DNA from: Pseudomonadota bacterium
GTDB lineage: Bacteria; Pseudomonadota; Alphaproteobacteria; Rhizobiales; Devosiaceae
Direction: 5' to 3'
Length of the DNA: 25,870 bases
NCBI GenBank assembly: GCA_023431205.1
Contig: JAEYXQ010000019.1
Location: 1-25,870, forward strand
Positions 16,334 to 23,664 of the stretch are shown here, in pieces. Position numbers and translations under genes: made by a program. Within the stretch, counting starts at the first letter, position 1; each line of letters begins with the position of its first letter. The notes beneath the pieces are model-generated. The model was not told the DNA's origin. It ran no database searches and saw only the letters and a list, made by a program, of their open reading frames with translations.

Positions 16334-17113
16334 TCAGTAGCTGAGCTTGGTCAGCACCATGGAGAGATCGCCCGAGCCGGTGCCGACAATGGCGCGGTAG
16401 GGGATGAAATAGCCGGTGGTGCCGAGCGGGGCGAACCAGACCAGCATGCGCTGGCTATTGGCGAGATAGCTGGTGATCTCGCTTTCGCTGTAGTGGCCGG
16501 AGATCGGGTCATAGTCGATCGAGCAGAGCACGACCGGCCCCTGGTAGCCGGTGCGCGGCGAAGTGGCGGTGTCTTCGCCGGCATAGGCCATGCGGATGGT
16601 GAAGCGCTCGACGCCGGTGAAAATCTCGGCGCGACGGTTGCAGAGGTCGGCATTGAGGGCTCGACCGCGCAAGACAAATGCCGAGAGGAAGTCGCCCACG
16701 CCGGTGAGGTGCCGCCGCTCGAGCGGCATACGGTCCCAGGTGTCCAGCACCGGCGGGTCCACCTTGAAGGCGGTCACCGCCCGGTTGGCAAAATCCACCT
16801 CGACGGTGAAGCGCTCGCCATTGGCGCGGGTTTCGAGATTGAAACTGTCCGAGACCAGGCCCGAACTGGTGAGGGCGCCCGCCGCCTGGGCGCTGGCGGT
16901 GCCGCTGGCGACAATGGCGCCGAAGCCGGCGACGCGAGCCGACAGGTCGAGGCTATAGCGGTTGCCGGTGTCGGAGAGGTCGATATCCATCTGTGCGATG
17001 TTGACGCCGCTGATGGTGACCACATAGCTGGCGCCGGCCTCGACCTGGGCGGCGGCGGGCGTCACCGCCAGCAGCGGCAGGGCGAGAAGGCAGGTAAGGG
17101 CTGAGCGGATCAC
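16334..17113 (-). CDS. DUF3108-domain secreted protein
   Basis: A 259-residue exported protein of the DUF3108 family, function unknown. A signal peptide (residues 1-23: VIRSALTCLLALPLLAVTPAAAQ) is followed by a beta-rich domain: YVVTISGVNIAQMDIDLSDTGNRYSLDLSARVAGFG, FTVEVDFANRAVTAFKVDPP, DFLSAFVLRGR and the terminal FIPYRAIVGTGSGDLSMVLTKLSY. This strand pattern and the LSAFV block are typical of the family. GTG 17113 is chosen because it places the signal peptide at the N terminus; the frame is open to 17287, but that extension is not signal-like. No strong ribosome site is visible. It lies upstream of the L,D-transpeptidase and divergent from rpmB, a linkage seen in related genomes. Confidence 0.82.
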   Translation of the reverse strand: MIRSALTCLLALPLLAVTPAAAQVEAGASYVVTISGVNIAQMDIDLSDTGNRYSLDLSARVAGFGAIVASGTASAQAAGALTSSGLVSDSFNLETRANGERFTVEVDFANRAVTAFKVDPPVLDTWDRMPLERRHLTGVGDFLSAFVLRGRALNADLCNRRAEIFTGVERFTIRMAYAGEDTATSPRTGYQGPVVLCSIDYDPISGHYSESEITSYLANSQRMLVWFAPLGTTGYFIPYRAIVGTGSGDLSMVLTKLSY

Positions 17114-17210
17114 GGGCGCGGGCTTTTCAGGCGAATCGGCGTTAGGGTGACCTTGCCTTGCACCGGCGCAGCGTGACAAGGCGCTCGCGGGCGTTTGAGG
17201 GCGCCAAAGC

Positions 17211-17239
17211 TTGACGCAGAGGCCCAAAGTCTCTAGAGA
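17211..17239 (+). promoter_or_regulatory. Candidate rpmB promoter
   Basis: TTGACG (17211-17216) and TAGAGA (17234-17239) are 17 bp apart, giving a start near 17246 and a leader of about 70 nt before the rpmB ATG. The -35 matches five of six consensus bases; the -10 is weak, as is usual for this lineage. Confidence 0.45.
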
Positions 17240-17318
17240 CCCGGCAGATTTCACCACAATCGAGGCCCGTCGCGGAGTTTCCGCCACGTAGGACCTTTAC
17301 ACAAACAGGATATCTGCA

Positions 17319-17606
17319 ATGGCTCGTCGCTGTGAACTGACCGGCAAGGGCGTAATGGTCGGAAACAACGTTTCCCACGCGCTCAACCGTACCCGCCGCC
17401 GCTTCCTCCCCAACCTGCTCAACGTGACCCTGCTGTCCGAGGCGCTGAACCGTCCGGTCAAGCTGCGCGTGTCGGCTGCGGCGCTGCGCACCGTCGAGCA
17501 CCGCGGTGGCCTCGATGCCTTCCTGCTCAAGCAGGACGATGCCGACCTGTCGCCGCTGGCGCTGGGCATCAAGAAGGAAATCCGCGCCGCTCAGGCCGCT
17601 GCCTGA
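17319..17606 (+). CDS. rpmB: Large ribosomal subunit protein bL28
   Basis: A 95-residue bL28, a protein of the 50S subunit. MARRCELTGKGVMVGNNVSHALNRTRRRFLPNL is the conserved N terminus. The zinc-binding cysteines of the C+ paralogue are absent, apart from Cys5. The C-terminal extension HRGGLDAFLLKQDDADLSPLALGIKKEI is typical of alphaproteobacteria, where L28 is longer than the ~78-residue E. coli protein. AGGA lies upstream of ATG 17319. A strong rho-independent terminator follows, so it is probably transcribed alone. Confidence 0.98.
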   Translation: MARRCELTGKGVMVGNNVSHALNRTRRRFLPNLLNVTLLSEALNRPVKLRVSAAALRTVEHRGGLDAFLLKQDDADLSPLALGIKKEIRAAQAAA

Positions 17607-17632
17607 TTTCTTTCGCTTGAGCTGAACGAATT

Positions 17633-17670
17633 GGCCGCGCGGGTGGTACTCACCCCGCGGCCTTTGTTTT
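17633..17670 (+). terminator. rpmB rho-independent terminator
   Basis: GGCCGCG-c-GGGTG pairs with CACCC-CGCGGCC around a GTACT loop (a 12-bp stem with one bulge), followed directly by TTTGTTTT. It begins 27 bp after the rpmB stop. Confidence 0.9.
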
Positions 17671-17696
17671 GAGCCAATGGGCTCAAGGCGAACCTG

Positions 17697-17723
17697 CCGC
17701 ACCGGTCTGATGCCGGAGAGCGG
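17697..17723 (+). promoter_or_regulatory. Leader hairpin of the queuosine-precursor transporter gene
   Basis: CCGC-A-CCGG-TCTGATG-CCGG-AGA-GCGG can fold as a nested stem 20 bp upstream of the ATG. The ribosome site AGAGGT follows it at once. It does not match the known preQ1 riboswitch consensuses that I can recall, so any regulatory role is a guess. Confidence 0.3.
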
Positions 17724-17743
17724 TGACATAGAGGTGCATTCCC

Positions 17744-18376
17744 ATGCTTGCTCGCTTCGGAGCGGCCGTTGCCGCCATGGTCGCGGTGGTCGCCGCGTCG
17801 AACATTCTCGTCCAGTACCCATTCGCGGTCCAGGTGGGGCCGGTGAACCTCGGTGACATCCTCACCTGGGGCGCCTGGACCTATCCGGTGGCCTTTCTGG
17901 TGACCGACCTCACCAACCGCGTGTTTGGACCCGCCAAGGCCCGTCTGGCCGTGGTTGCGGGTTTTGCGGTGGCCGTGATCCTGTCGGTGTGGCTGGCCAC
18001 ACCGCGCATCGCCATTGCCTCGGGCACGGCGTTCCTTGCCGCACAATTGCTGGATATTTCCATCTTCCATCGCCTGCGGAACGCCGCCTGGTGGCAGGCG
18101 CCGATGTTCTCGTCGCTGGTGAGTTCGGCCCTCGACACGCTGATCTTCTTCAGCCTTGCCATGGCGCCGGTGTTCGCCGGGCTTGATGCGCTGTTCGGGA
18201 TGGAGGATTCGTCCTTGCCGTTCCCCACGCCGCTCCTGGGGGTAGGCTTCGAGGTGCCGCTTTGGGTGTCGCTGGCGCTCGGCGATTTCCTGGTCAAGCT
18301 GCTGCTCGCGGTGCTGCTGCTGGCGCCGTACAGGAGCCTGCGCAGCTGGCTCGCCGCCCGGGCGGTCGCGGCTTAG
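17744..18376 (+). CDS. Queuosine precursor transporter (YhhQ/VUT family)
   Basis: A 210-residue integral membrane protein of the YhhQ/COG1738 (VUT) family, which imports the queuosine precursors preQ0 or preQ1 (E. coli YhhQ). About six membrane helices are visible, the first at residues 4-22. The family signature VNLGDILTWGAWTYPVAFLVTDLTNRVFGPAKAR is present, and also QLLDISIFHRLR and SALDTLIFFSLA. Length is normal. AGAGGT about 9 nt before ATG 17744 supports the start. The gene lies between the rpmB terminator and a palindromic repeat, so it appears to be a single transcription unit. A leader hairpin is listed separately. Confidence 0.92.
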   Translation: MLARFGAAVAAMVAVVAASNILVQYPFAVQVGPVNLGDILTWGAWTYPVAFLVTDLTNRVFGPAKARLAVVAGFAVAVILSVWLATPRIAIASGTAFLAAQLLDISIFHRLRNAAWWQAPMFSSLVSSALDTLIFFSLAMAPVFAGLDALFGMEDSSLPFPTPLLGVGFEVPLWVSLALGDFLVKLLLAVLLLAPYRSLRSWLAARAVAA

Positions 18377-18403
18377 GTCCAGAGGCGGCTTTGGCTTGGG
18401 GAA

Positions 18404-18534
18404 GACCCCTCACCCTAGCCCTCTCCCCAGGGGGCGAGGGGACGCAGGGGCCGATGACACGAGTTTGTTCGGGGCACTGCAACTGCAACACCGTCCTCTC
18501 GCCCCTTTGGGGAGAGGGTCAGGGTGAAGGGCCT
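18404..18534. repeat. Paired palindromic repeat, overlapping a gene end
   Basis: The left arm 18404-18443 (CCCTCACCCTAGCCCTCTCC at its core) and the right arm 18492-18534, read in reverse, are near-identical. Each arm also forms its own CTCTCCCC hairpin. The right arm contains the last five codons and the stop (18519-18521) of the phytase-like gene. The same element type lies at 21429-21553 and, as one half, at 9447-9478. It resembles intergenic repeats widespread in proteobacteria. Confidence 0.8.
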
Positions 18535-19523
18535 TCCAGCAGCGCGAATTCCAGCAGGATGCTGCGCTGCCAGTCGTTGAAGTTGTTGTCCGAGCCAATG
18601 AGGATGCGGGTTTCGCCGCCGGGGGCGGTGTGGACCGCGACCGATTCCATGTTGTCGATGTCGCTCCCGCCGGCGGCGAGCAGCAGTTCGCCGCGCATCA
18701 GGTTGCCCGGCCGGACTTCGGCGGCGGGGACGCGGCGCAGTTCCATGCGGAAGGTGAACAGCGAAATCCCGCGCTCGAGCACCAGCAGGTCGCCATTGGG
18801 CAGGAAAGCGCAGTCGGTGGGGTTCACCACTTCGGAATTGCTGTAGCTCACCGGACCCTTGTCGGCGTTGCCGAGGAACCAGCCGCGGTGATTGCCGTCC
18901 TCGTCCAGGATGTCTTCGGCCAGCAGCAGCGTCGAGCCGGCGATCGGCGAGGCCGGCGGCGCGATACAGACCGACTCCAGAGTCTCGTTAGTGCGGGCGT
19001 CGGTGAGCCAGTCGGGGATCGCCACTTCGCGCGCGGCGCCGCCGGGGACGCTGTCGGTGAGGGTGAAATCGGCGACCCGGGTCAGGTGCTCGAAGCCCAC
19101 CCGCACACCCACGGGGACGCCGTCACGGTGGATGGTGTCGACGCTTTCGGCATCCTTGGCATACTGGCGCGGCAGGATTTCGCCCCTGGAGTTGCGCATC
19201 GGCTCGATGGTGACGCCGATGAAGCCGAACAGGCGGTTGCTGTCGTCATAGGCGAGGCGGCCCGAAAGGAAATTGCCGCGGTCGGTGACGAACACCACCT
19301 GCTGTTCGCTGCCGGTGATGGCAAGCGAAGACAGCCCGCCGAAGGTGTCGTCCTGCGCGCGCATGGCGATACCGCCGCGGAAGATGAGACCCTCCACCGG
19401 CTCGTCGAGGCCGGCGCCGCGGAAGCTAGTGATCTGGGTGGAGCGCACCGACACATCCACCGCCGCAGCGGGCGCAGCGAGCGCCAGCACCAGCAGGGTT
19501 GCCGCGGCGCCCCCGAGCCTCAT
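18519..19523 (-). CDS. Secreted phytase-like / esterase-like beta-propeller protein
   Basis: A 334-residue exported protein of the phytase-like domain family (often named 'esterase-like activity of phytase family protein'). A signal peptide (1-21, MRLGGAAATLLVLALAAPAAA) is followed by a predicted six-bladed propeller: GLSSLAITGSEQQVVFVTDRGNFLSGRL, FGFIGVTIEPM, NPTDCAFLPNGDLLVLER and the IDNMESVAVHTAPGGETRILIGSDNNF block that is hallmark for the group. No activity has been established for most members. Its ATG overlaps the cobT stop as ATGA, so it is co-translated with cobT, although no link to cobalamin is known. The final five codons and stop lie inside a palindromic repeat, so the C terminus may have been altered by it. 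Confidence 0.85.
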   Translation of the reverse strand: MRLGGAAATLLVLALAAPAAAVDVSVRSTQITSFRGAGLDEPVEGLIFRGGIAMRAQDDTFGGLSSLAITGSEQQVVFVTDRGNFLSGRLAYDDSNRLFGFIGVTIEPMRNSRGEILPRQYAKDAESVDTIHRDGVPVGVRVGFEHLTRVADFTLTDSVPGGAAREVAIPDWLTDARTNETLESVCIAPPASPIAGSTLLLAEDILDEDGNHRGWFLGNADKGPVSYSNSEVVNPTDCAFLPNGDLLVLERGISLFTFRMELRRVPAAEVRPGNLMRGELLLAAGGSDIDNMESVAVHTAPGGETRILIGSDNNFNDWQRSILLEFALLEGPSP

Positions 19524-21409
19524 GCCCGTGCGCGCCGCCGGGTTTGGGCCGGCATCTCTTCGTCAAAGAGCGATGCGAGTTCGTCGGTCAGGGCGCCCGC
19601 CAGTTCCTCGGCGTCGAGCAGGGTGACGGCGCGACGGTAGTAGCGCGTGACATCGTGGCCGATGCCGACGGCCACCAGCTGGATCGGCGAGCGTGTCTCG
19701 ATGTCCTCGATCACCTGACGCAGATGGGCCTCAAGGTAGTTGCCGGCATTGACCGACTGCGTCGAGTCGTCGACCGGGGCGCCATCGGAAATGACCATCA
19801 GGATTCGGCGCTGCTCGGGGCGGGCCATCAGGCGCTTGCGCGCCCATTCGAGCGCCTCGCCATCGATGTTTTCCTTGAGCAGCCCCTCGCGCATCATCAG
19901 CCCGAGATTGCGGCGGGCGTGGCGCCACGGCTCGTCGGCACCCTTGTAGATGATGTGGCGGACATCGTTGACGCGGCCGGGATTGGCGGGACGACCGGCT
20001 TCGAGCCAGGCCTCGCGCGACTTGCCGCCCTTCCAGGCGCGGGTGGTGAAGCCGAGGATCTCGACCTTTACGCCGCAGCGCTCGAGGGTGCGGGCGAGAA
20101 TGTCGCCGCAGATGGCAGCGATGGTGATCGGCCGGCCGCGCATGGAGCCGGAATTGTCGATCAGGAGCGTCACCACGGTGTCGCGGAAATCGGTGTCGTT
20201 CTCGACCTTGAAGCTCAGCGCCTGCAGCGGGTCGGTGACCACGCGGGTGAGGCGGGCGGTATCGAGCAGGCCTTCCTCGAGGTCGAACTGCCAGCTCCGG
20301 TTCTGCTTGGCCATCAGGCGGCGCTGCAGCTTGTTGGCAAGCCGCGCCACCGCGCCGGCGAGGCTTTCGAGCTGCTTGTCGAGCAGGGCTCGCAGCTGGT
20401 CGAGCTCGTCCGGGGGGCAGAGTTCGGCCGCCTTGACGATCTCGTCGAACTTGGTGGTGAACACCTTGTAGTTGAACTGGTTCGAAAGCTGGGTGCCGCC
20501 GTCCTTCGCCGGGGGCGGCATGGGGGCATCCTCGCCGGCCTCGGCGTCCTGGTCCTCGTCGGAATCGGCCATGTCCGACTCCATGCCCTCGACGTCGCCG
20601 GTGTCCTCGCTCTCGCCGGCCTGCTGGTCGTCGGAAGCGTCCTCGCTCTCGCTTTCGCCCTCGCCCTGCTCCGGGGCCTTGTCGGCGTTCTCGCCGTCCT
20701 CGGGCTCCTGGTTCTCGTCGGTCTCCTCGCTGTCGTCCGAGGAATCGTCGAGCTCGCTTTCGGGCACGAGGTTGAGGTCGCGCAGCAGCGCCTTGGCGGC
20801 CTGGCCGAACCGGTCCTGGTCCTCGTAGAGGTCGAGCAGCTTTTCGAGCGAGGCGCTGCCCTTGCTCTCGATTTCATCGCGCCACAGGTCGACCAGCGCG
20901 TGGCCGGAGGGCGGAATGGGCACGCCGCCCAGCTTTTCGCGCAGCACCAGGCCCAACGCCTCGGCGATCGGTGCATCGTCCTTGGCATCGATCTCGGCGA
21001 GGTTGGCGCGGAACAGCCGGTCTTCCAGCATCTCGCCGATATTGCCGACCATGCCCGGCATGCGAACGCAGCCAAGCGATTCCACGCGAGCCTGTTCCAG
21101 CGCGTCGAACGCCGCCCGGGCCATCGGGTCCATGGGGCTGCGCTTGCGGTGAGTGTCGGGGTCGTGGCTGGCGAGGCGCATGGCCATGGCGTCGCCCTGG
21201 CCGCGGGCAATGGCGATGTCGCGCCGGGTGGGCAGCCGGGGCAGGTTGGCAAGGCGGGCCTTGTCGGAGGTCAGCAGCGGGCGGTCGGCCGTGAAGCTGA
21301 CTTCCACCTCGGGCTTGCCGCCGATGGCGCGCACCGTTGCCCCCATGGCCGCCTTGAACGGCTGGGTGGTGTCGGGCTTGTTGGCCTTGCTGCGCGGGGC
21401 TTGTGCCAT
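19520..21409 (-). CDS. cobT: Cobaltochelatase subunit CobT
   Basis: A 629-residue CobT, one of the two AAA+/VWA helper subunits of the aerobic cobaltochelatase CobNST, which inserts Co2+ into hydrogenobyrinic acid a,c-diamide with ATP. The N-terminal domain (1-215) includes RGQGDAMAMRLASHDPDTH and GNIGEMLEDRLFRANL. A highly acidic linker follows (about 217-300, rich in Glu, Asp and Ser). The C-terminal VWA domain starts near residue 405 with the MIDAS motif D418NSGSMRG. The length is normal. ATG 21409 is the first good start after a palindromic repeat that separates it from cobS by 166 bp. CobN is not in the window. Confidence 0.97.
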   Translation of the reverse strand: MAQAPRSKANKPDTTQPFKAAMGATVRAIGGKPEVEVSFTADRPLLTSDKARLANLPRLPTRRDIAIARGQGDAMAMRLASHDPDTHRKRSPMDPMARAAFDALEQARVESLGCVRMPGMVGNIGEMLEDRLFRANLAEIDAKDDAPIAEALGLVLREKLGGVPIPPSGHALVDLWRDEIESKGSASLEKLLDLYEDQDRFGQAAKALLRDLNLVPESELDDSSDDSEETDENQEPEDGENADKAPEQGEGESESEDASDDQQAGESEDTGDVEGMESDMADSDEDQDAEAGEDAPMPPPAKDGGTQLSNQFNYKVFTTKFDEIVKAAELCPPDELDQLRALLDKQLESLAGAVARLANKLQRRLMAKQNRSWQFDLEEGLLDTARLTRVVTDPLQALSFKVENDTDFRDTVVTLLIDNSGSMRGRPITIAAICGDILARTLERCGVKVEILGFTTRAWKGGKSREAWLEAGRPANPGRVNDVRHIIYKGADEPWRHARRNLGLMMREGLLKENIDGEALEWARKRLMARPEQRRILMVISDGAPVDDSTQSVNAGNYLEAHLRQVIEDIETRSPIQLVAVGIGHDVTRYYRRAVTLLDAEELAGALTDELASLFDEEMPAQTRRRARA

Positions 21410-21428
21410 CTCAGTTCTGTTCCCAGCC

Positions 21429-21553
21429 GCCCCTCACCGCAACCCTCTCTCCAGAGGGGCGAGGGGGTGCTCCGGAGCTTGGAATGACCACTGCGTTCCC
21501 TTCGCCCCTTCGGGGAGAAGGTGGCCCGCAGGGCCGGATGAGGGGTCTTCCGG
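21429..21553. repeat. Paired palindromic repeat between cobS and cobT
   Basis: The left arm 21429-21470 (CCCTCACCGCAACCCTCTCT) and the right arm 21501-21553, read in reverse (GACCCCTCATCCGGCC..., CTTCTCCCCGAAGGGGCGAA), are diverged copies of the same unit in opposite orientation. Each can form a hairpin, for example TTCGCCCCTTCGGGGAGAA-type at 21501-21519. It sits in the cobS-cobT gap and may stabilise the upstream cobS transcript or reduce read-through. It is the same family as 18404-18534. Confidence 0.75.
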
Positions 21554-21575
21554 CTGCACCGGAAGACGGAGGTTG

Positions 21576-22559
21576 TTACGCCATCACCGCCAGATTGGCG
21601 GAGGATTCCGGCAGGTCTTCGCCGAACACGCGCTGGTAGAACTCGGCCACCACCGGGCGTTCGAGCTCGTCGCACTTGTTGAGGAAGGTCAGACGGAAGG
21701 CAAAGCCGACATCGCCGCCGAAGATCTGGGCGTTCTCGGCCCAGGTGATCACCGAGCGCGGCGACATCACGGTCGACAGATCGCCATTGATGAAGGCGGA
21801 GCGGGTGAGATCGGCGAGGCGCACCATGTTGTTGACGAGCTTGCGGCCCTGCTCGGACGCGTCGTACGCCTTGTTCTTGGCAAGGACGATTCCGACTTCC
21901 TTTTCGTGCGGCAGGTAGTTCAGCGTCGTCACGATCGACCAGCGGTCCATCTGGCCTTGGTTGATCTGCTGGGTGCCATGGTAGAGCCCCGAGGTGTCGC
22001 CGAGACCGATGGTGTTGGTGGTCGCGAACAGCCGGAAGGCCGGATGGGGAACGATGACGCGGTTCTGGTCGAGCAGCGTCAGGCGCCCGGACTGCTCGAG
22101 CACGCGCTGGATCACGAACATCACGTCCGGGCGGCCGGCGTCGTATTCGTCGAAGACGATGGCGACGTTGTTCTGCACCGCCCAGGGCAGGATGCCGTCG
22201 CGGAATTCGGTGACCTGCTTGCCGTCCTTGAGCACGATCGCGTCCTTGCCGACGAGGTCGATACGCGACACGTGCGAGTCGAGGTTGACGCGGACCAGCG
22301 GCCAGTTGAGGCGCGCCGCGACCTGCTCGATATGGGTGGACTTGCCGGTGCCGTGGTAGCCCTGCACCATGACGCGGCGGTTGTAGGCAAAGCCGGCGAG
22401 AATGGCCAAGGTGGTGTTGCGGTCGAACAGGTAGTCTGGGTCGACCGGCGGCACGTGGCCGTTGGGCTCGCGATATCCTTTCACCACCAGATCGGTGTCG
22501 ATGCCGAACAGGTCCCGCGCCTGGTATTCGGTGTCGGGCAGGTTGGTGAATTCAGTCAT
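21576..22559 (-). CDS. cobS: Cobaltochelatase subunit CobS
   Basis: A 327-residue AAA+ ATPase of the aerobic cobaltochelatase. Walker A is G67YHGTGKS74, Walker B is IVFDEYDAG with Asp137-Glu138, and the sensor-1-like region reads FRLFATTNTIGLGDTSGLYHGTQQINQGQMDRW. The N-terminal MTEFTNLPDTEYQARDLFGID and VPPVDPDYLFDRNTTLAILAGF are conserved in the family. CobS forms hexameric rings with CobT that drive cobalt insertion by CobN. Normal length. It is separated from the upstream J-domain gene by 102 bp and from cobT by a palindromic repeat. I saw no cobalamin riboswitch in the upstream gap. Confidence 0.98.
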   Translation of the reverse strand: MTEFTNLPDTEYQARDLFGIDTDLVVKGYREPNGHVPPVDPDYLFDRNTTLAILAGFAYNRRVMVQGYHGTGKSTHIEQVAARLNWPLVRVNLDSHVSRIDLVGKDAIVLKDGKQVTEFRDGILPWAVQNNVAIVFDEYDAGRPDVMFVIQRVLEQSGRLTLLDQNRVIVPHPAFRLFATTNTIGLGDTSGLYHGTQQINQGQMDRWSIVTTLNYLPHEKEVGIVLAKNKAYDASEQGRKLVNNMVRLADLTRSAFINGDLSTVMSPRSVITWAENAQIFGGDVGFAFRLTFLNKCDELERPVVAEFYQRVFGEDLPESSANLAVMA

Positions 22560-22661
22560 GGGATCGGCTCTTGTCGGATCGGGGTGGCGGGAACCGCGCG
22601 GTTCGCGGCGCTCTATAGCAGCTAAGTGACGGTGGCGGTAGAGTTGGACAGCGCGGCTGGC

Positions 22662-23300
22662 CTACTTGGCGACCAGCCCCACCTTTTTCAGATGGGCATA
22701 GGCGGCGATGATGGAGCGCAGGCGCTCCTCGGAGGCCTTGTCGCCGCCATTGGCATCCGGATGGTGGATCTTCACCAGGCGCTTATATGCCTGCTTGATC
22801 TCGTCCGAGTTTGGCGGCGGCGTCAGCCCCAGGGTTTCGAGAGCGCGCCGGTCCTGCTCATGGATCGGCTTGGCGCGCGGTGCGGTGCCGCCGGGCTGCT
22901 GCTTCTGGCGGAAGCGGTAGCGGGCAAACACGCCAAACGGGTCGCCGAAGCGATCACCGAGCTGGGGTCCGACCCCGGCGCGCTGAGCGGTCTTTTGCTG
23001 GTAGCGGCCCTGGCCGGTGGCGAAGGTGGAACGCTGCTCGGGCTTGGGCGGCTGGTACAGCGCTTCCTCGAGCTCATCCTTTTCCATGCCGGCGAAGAAG
23101 TTGAACGCCGTGTTGTAGTGGCGGACATGCTCGAGGCAGAAATGGTGGTACTGGCCCTCGCTGCGGTGGCCCTTGGGCGCGCGGTATTCACCGGGCTGGC
23201 TGCAGCCTTCCCAGTCGCACGGCACTGCATGCACCTCGGGCTTCTCTTCCCGGCGCGGCTTGATGCGGATCGAGTCGAAGATCTTGGATTGCAGTTTCAT
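22662..23300 (-). CDS. J-domain (DnaJ-like) protein with N-terminal Cys/His motif
   Basis: A 212-residue co-chaperone-like protein. The J domain is C-terminal: ALETLGLTPPPNSDEIKQAYKRLVKIHHPDANGG with H180PD182, the motif needed to stimulate DnaK ATPase. The N-terminal half carries CDWEGCSQPGEYRAPKGHRSEGQYHHFCLEHVRHYN, a Cys/His cluster that looks able to bind a metal, a feature shared by alphaproteobacterial homologues. The middle is Gln-Arg rich. ATG 23300 gives the conserved MKLQSKIFDSIRIKPR start; the ribosome site is weak. It lies directly upstream of cobS and divergent from bolA, a linkage usual in Hyphomicrobiales. A role in assembling CobST or an iron-sulfur related protein is speculation from position. 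Confidence 0.88.
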   Translation of the reverse strand: MKLQSKIFDSIRIKPRREEKPEVHAVPCDWEGCSQPGEYRAPKGHRSEGQYHHFCLEHVRHYNTAFNFFAGMEKDELEEALYQPPKPEQRSTFATGQGRYQQKTAQRAGVGPQLGDRFGDPFGVFARYRFRQKQQPGGTAPRAKPIHEQDRRALETLGLTPPPNSDEIKQAYKRLVKIHHPDANGGDKASEERLRSIIAAYAHLKKVGLVAK

Positions 23301-23340
23301 TCTCGCATAGTAGTGGCCGCACCCCGAAGCGGAGGCGCCG

Positions 23341-23631
23341 ATGTCCGTCAAAGAAACCATCACCCGCAAGCTGACCGAACAGCTTGAACCCGACTTTCTC
23401 GAAGTGCTCGACGAGTCGGAGCGGCACCATGGCCATTCCGGTTGGCGGGAAGGTGGTGAAACCCACTTTCGTGTCAGAATCGCGACCCGTCATTTTGACG
23501 GGATGACGCGGGTCAGGCAACACCGGGCGATCATGGAAACACTCGATGCCGAACTCAAGGATCGCGTGCACGCGCTTGCGATCGACGTGCTGCCCGTCGG
23601 CGGGCCGTACCGGCTGCCAGACAGGGTTTGA
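23341..23631 (+). CDS. BolA-family protein
   Basis: A 96-residue BolA-family protein. The class II KH-like fold shows LEVLDESERHHGHSGWREGGETHFRVRI (including the His-rich loop that, with monothiol glutaredoxin, binds a [2Fe-2S] cluster) and RQHRAIMETLDAELKDRVHALAIDVLP. BolA proteins work with glutaredoxin 4 in iron-sulfur trafficking and stress responses. GGAGG lies about 5 nt before ATG 23341. Only 40 bp separate it from the divergent J-domain gene, so their promoters must overlap. It converges with aroB across a short gap holding a hairpin. Confidence 0.93.
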   Translation: MSVKETITRKLTEQLEPDFLEVLDESERHHGHSGWREGGETHFRVRIATRHFDGMTRVRQHRAIMETLDAELKDRVHALAIDVLPVGGPYRLPDRV

Positions 23632-23635
23632 TACC

Positions 23636-23651
23636 TCTCCCGAGCGGGAGA
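23636..23651. terminator. Hairpin between bolA and aroB ends
   Basis: TCTCCCG-AG-CGGGAGA forms a perfect 7-bp stem with a 2-base centre in the 33-bp gap between convergent genes. No T run is present on either strand (AAGAAA follows on the plus strand). It could slow read-through both ways. Confidence 0.45.
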
Positions 23652-23664
23652 AGAAACAGCGGAA

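Noticed and set aside
17671..17684. GAGCC-AATG-GGCTC hairpin after the rpmB terminator
   Set aside because: A 5-bp stem without a T run; too weak to name beside the strong terminator next to it.
19499..21487. 662-codon plus-strand open frame
   Set aside because: It lies opposite cobT and reads as low-complexity Gly/Val/Leu/Ala; CobT on the other strand has all family motifs.
22560..22661. Possible cobalamin riboswitch upstream of cobS
   Set aside because: The 102-bp gap is too short and shows none of the conserved B12-box bases.
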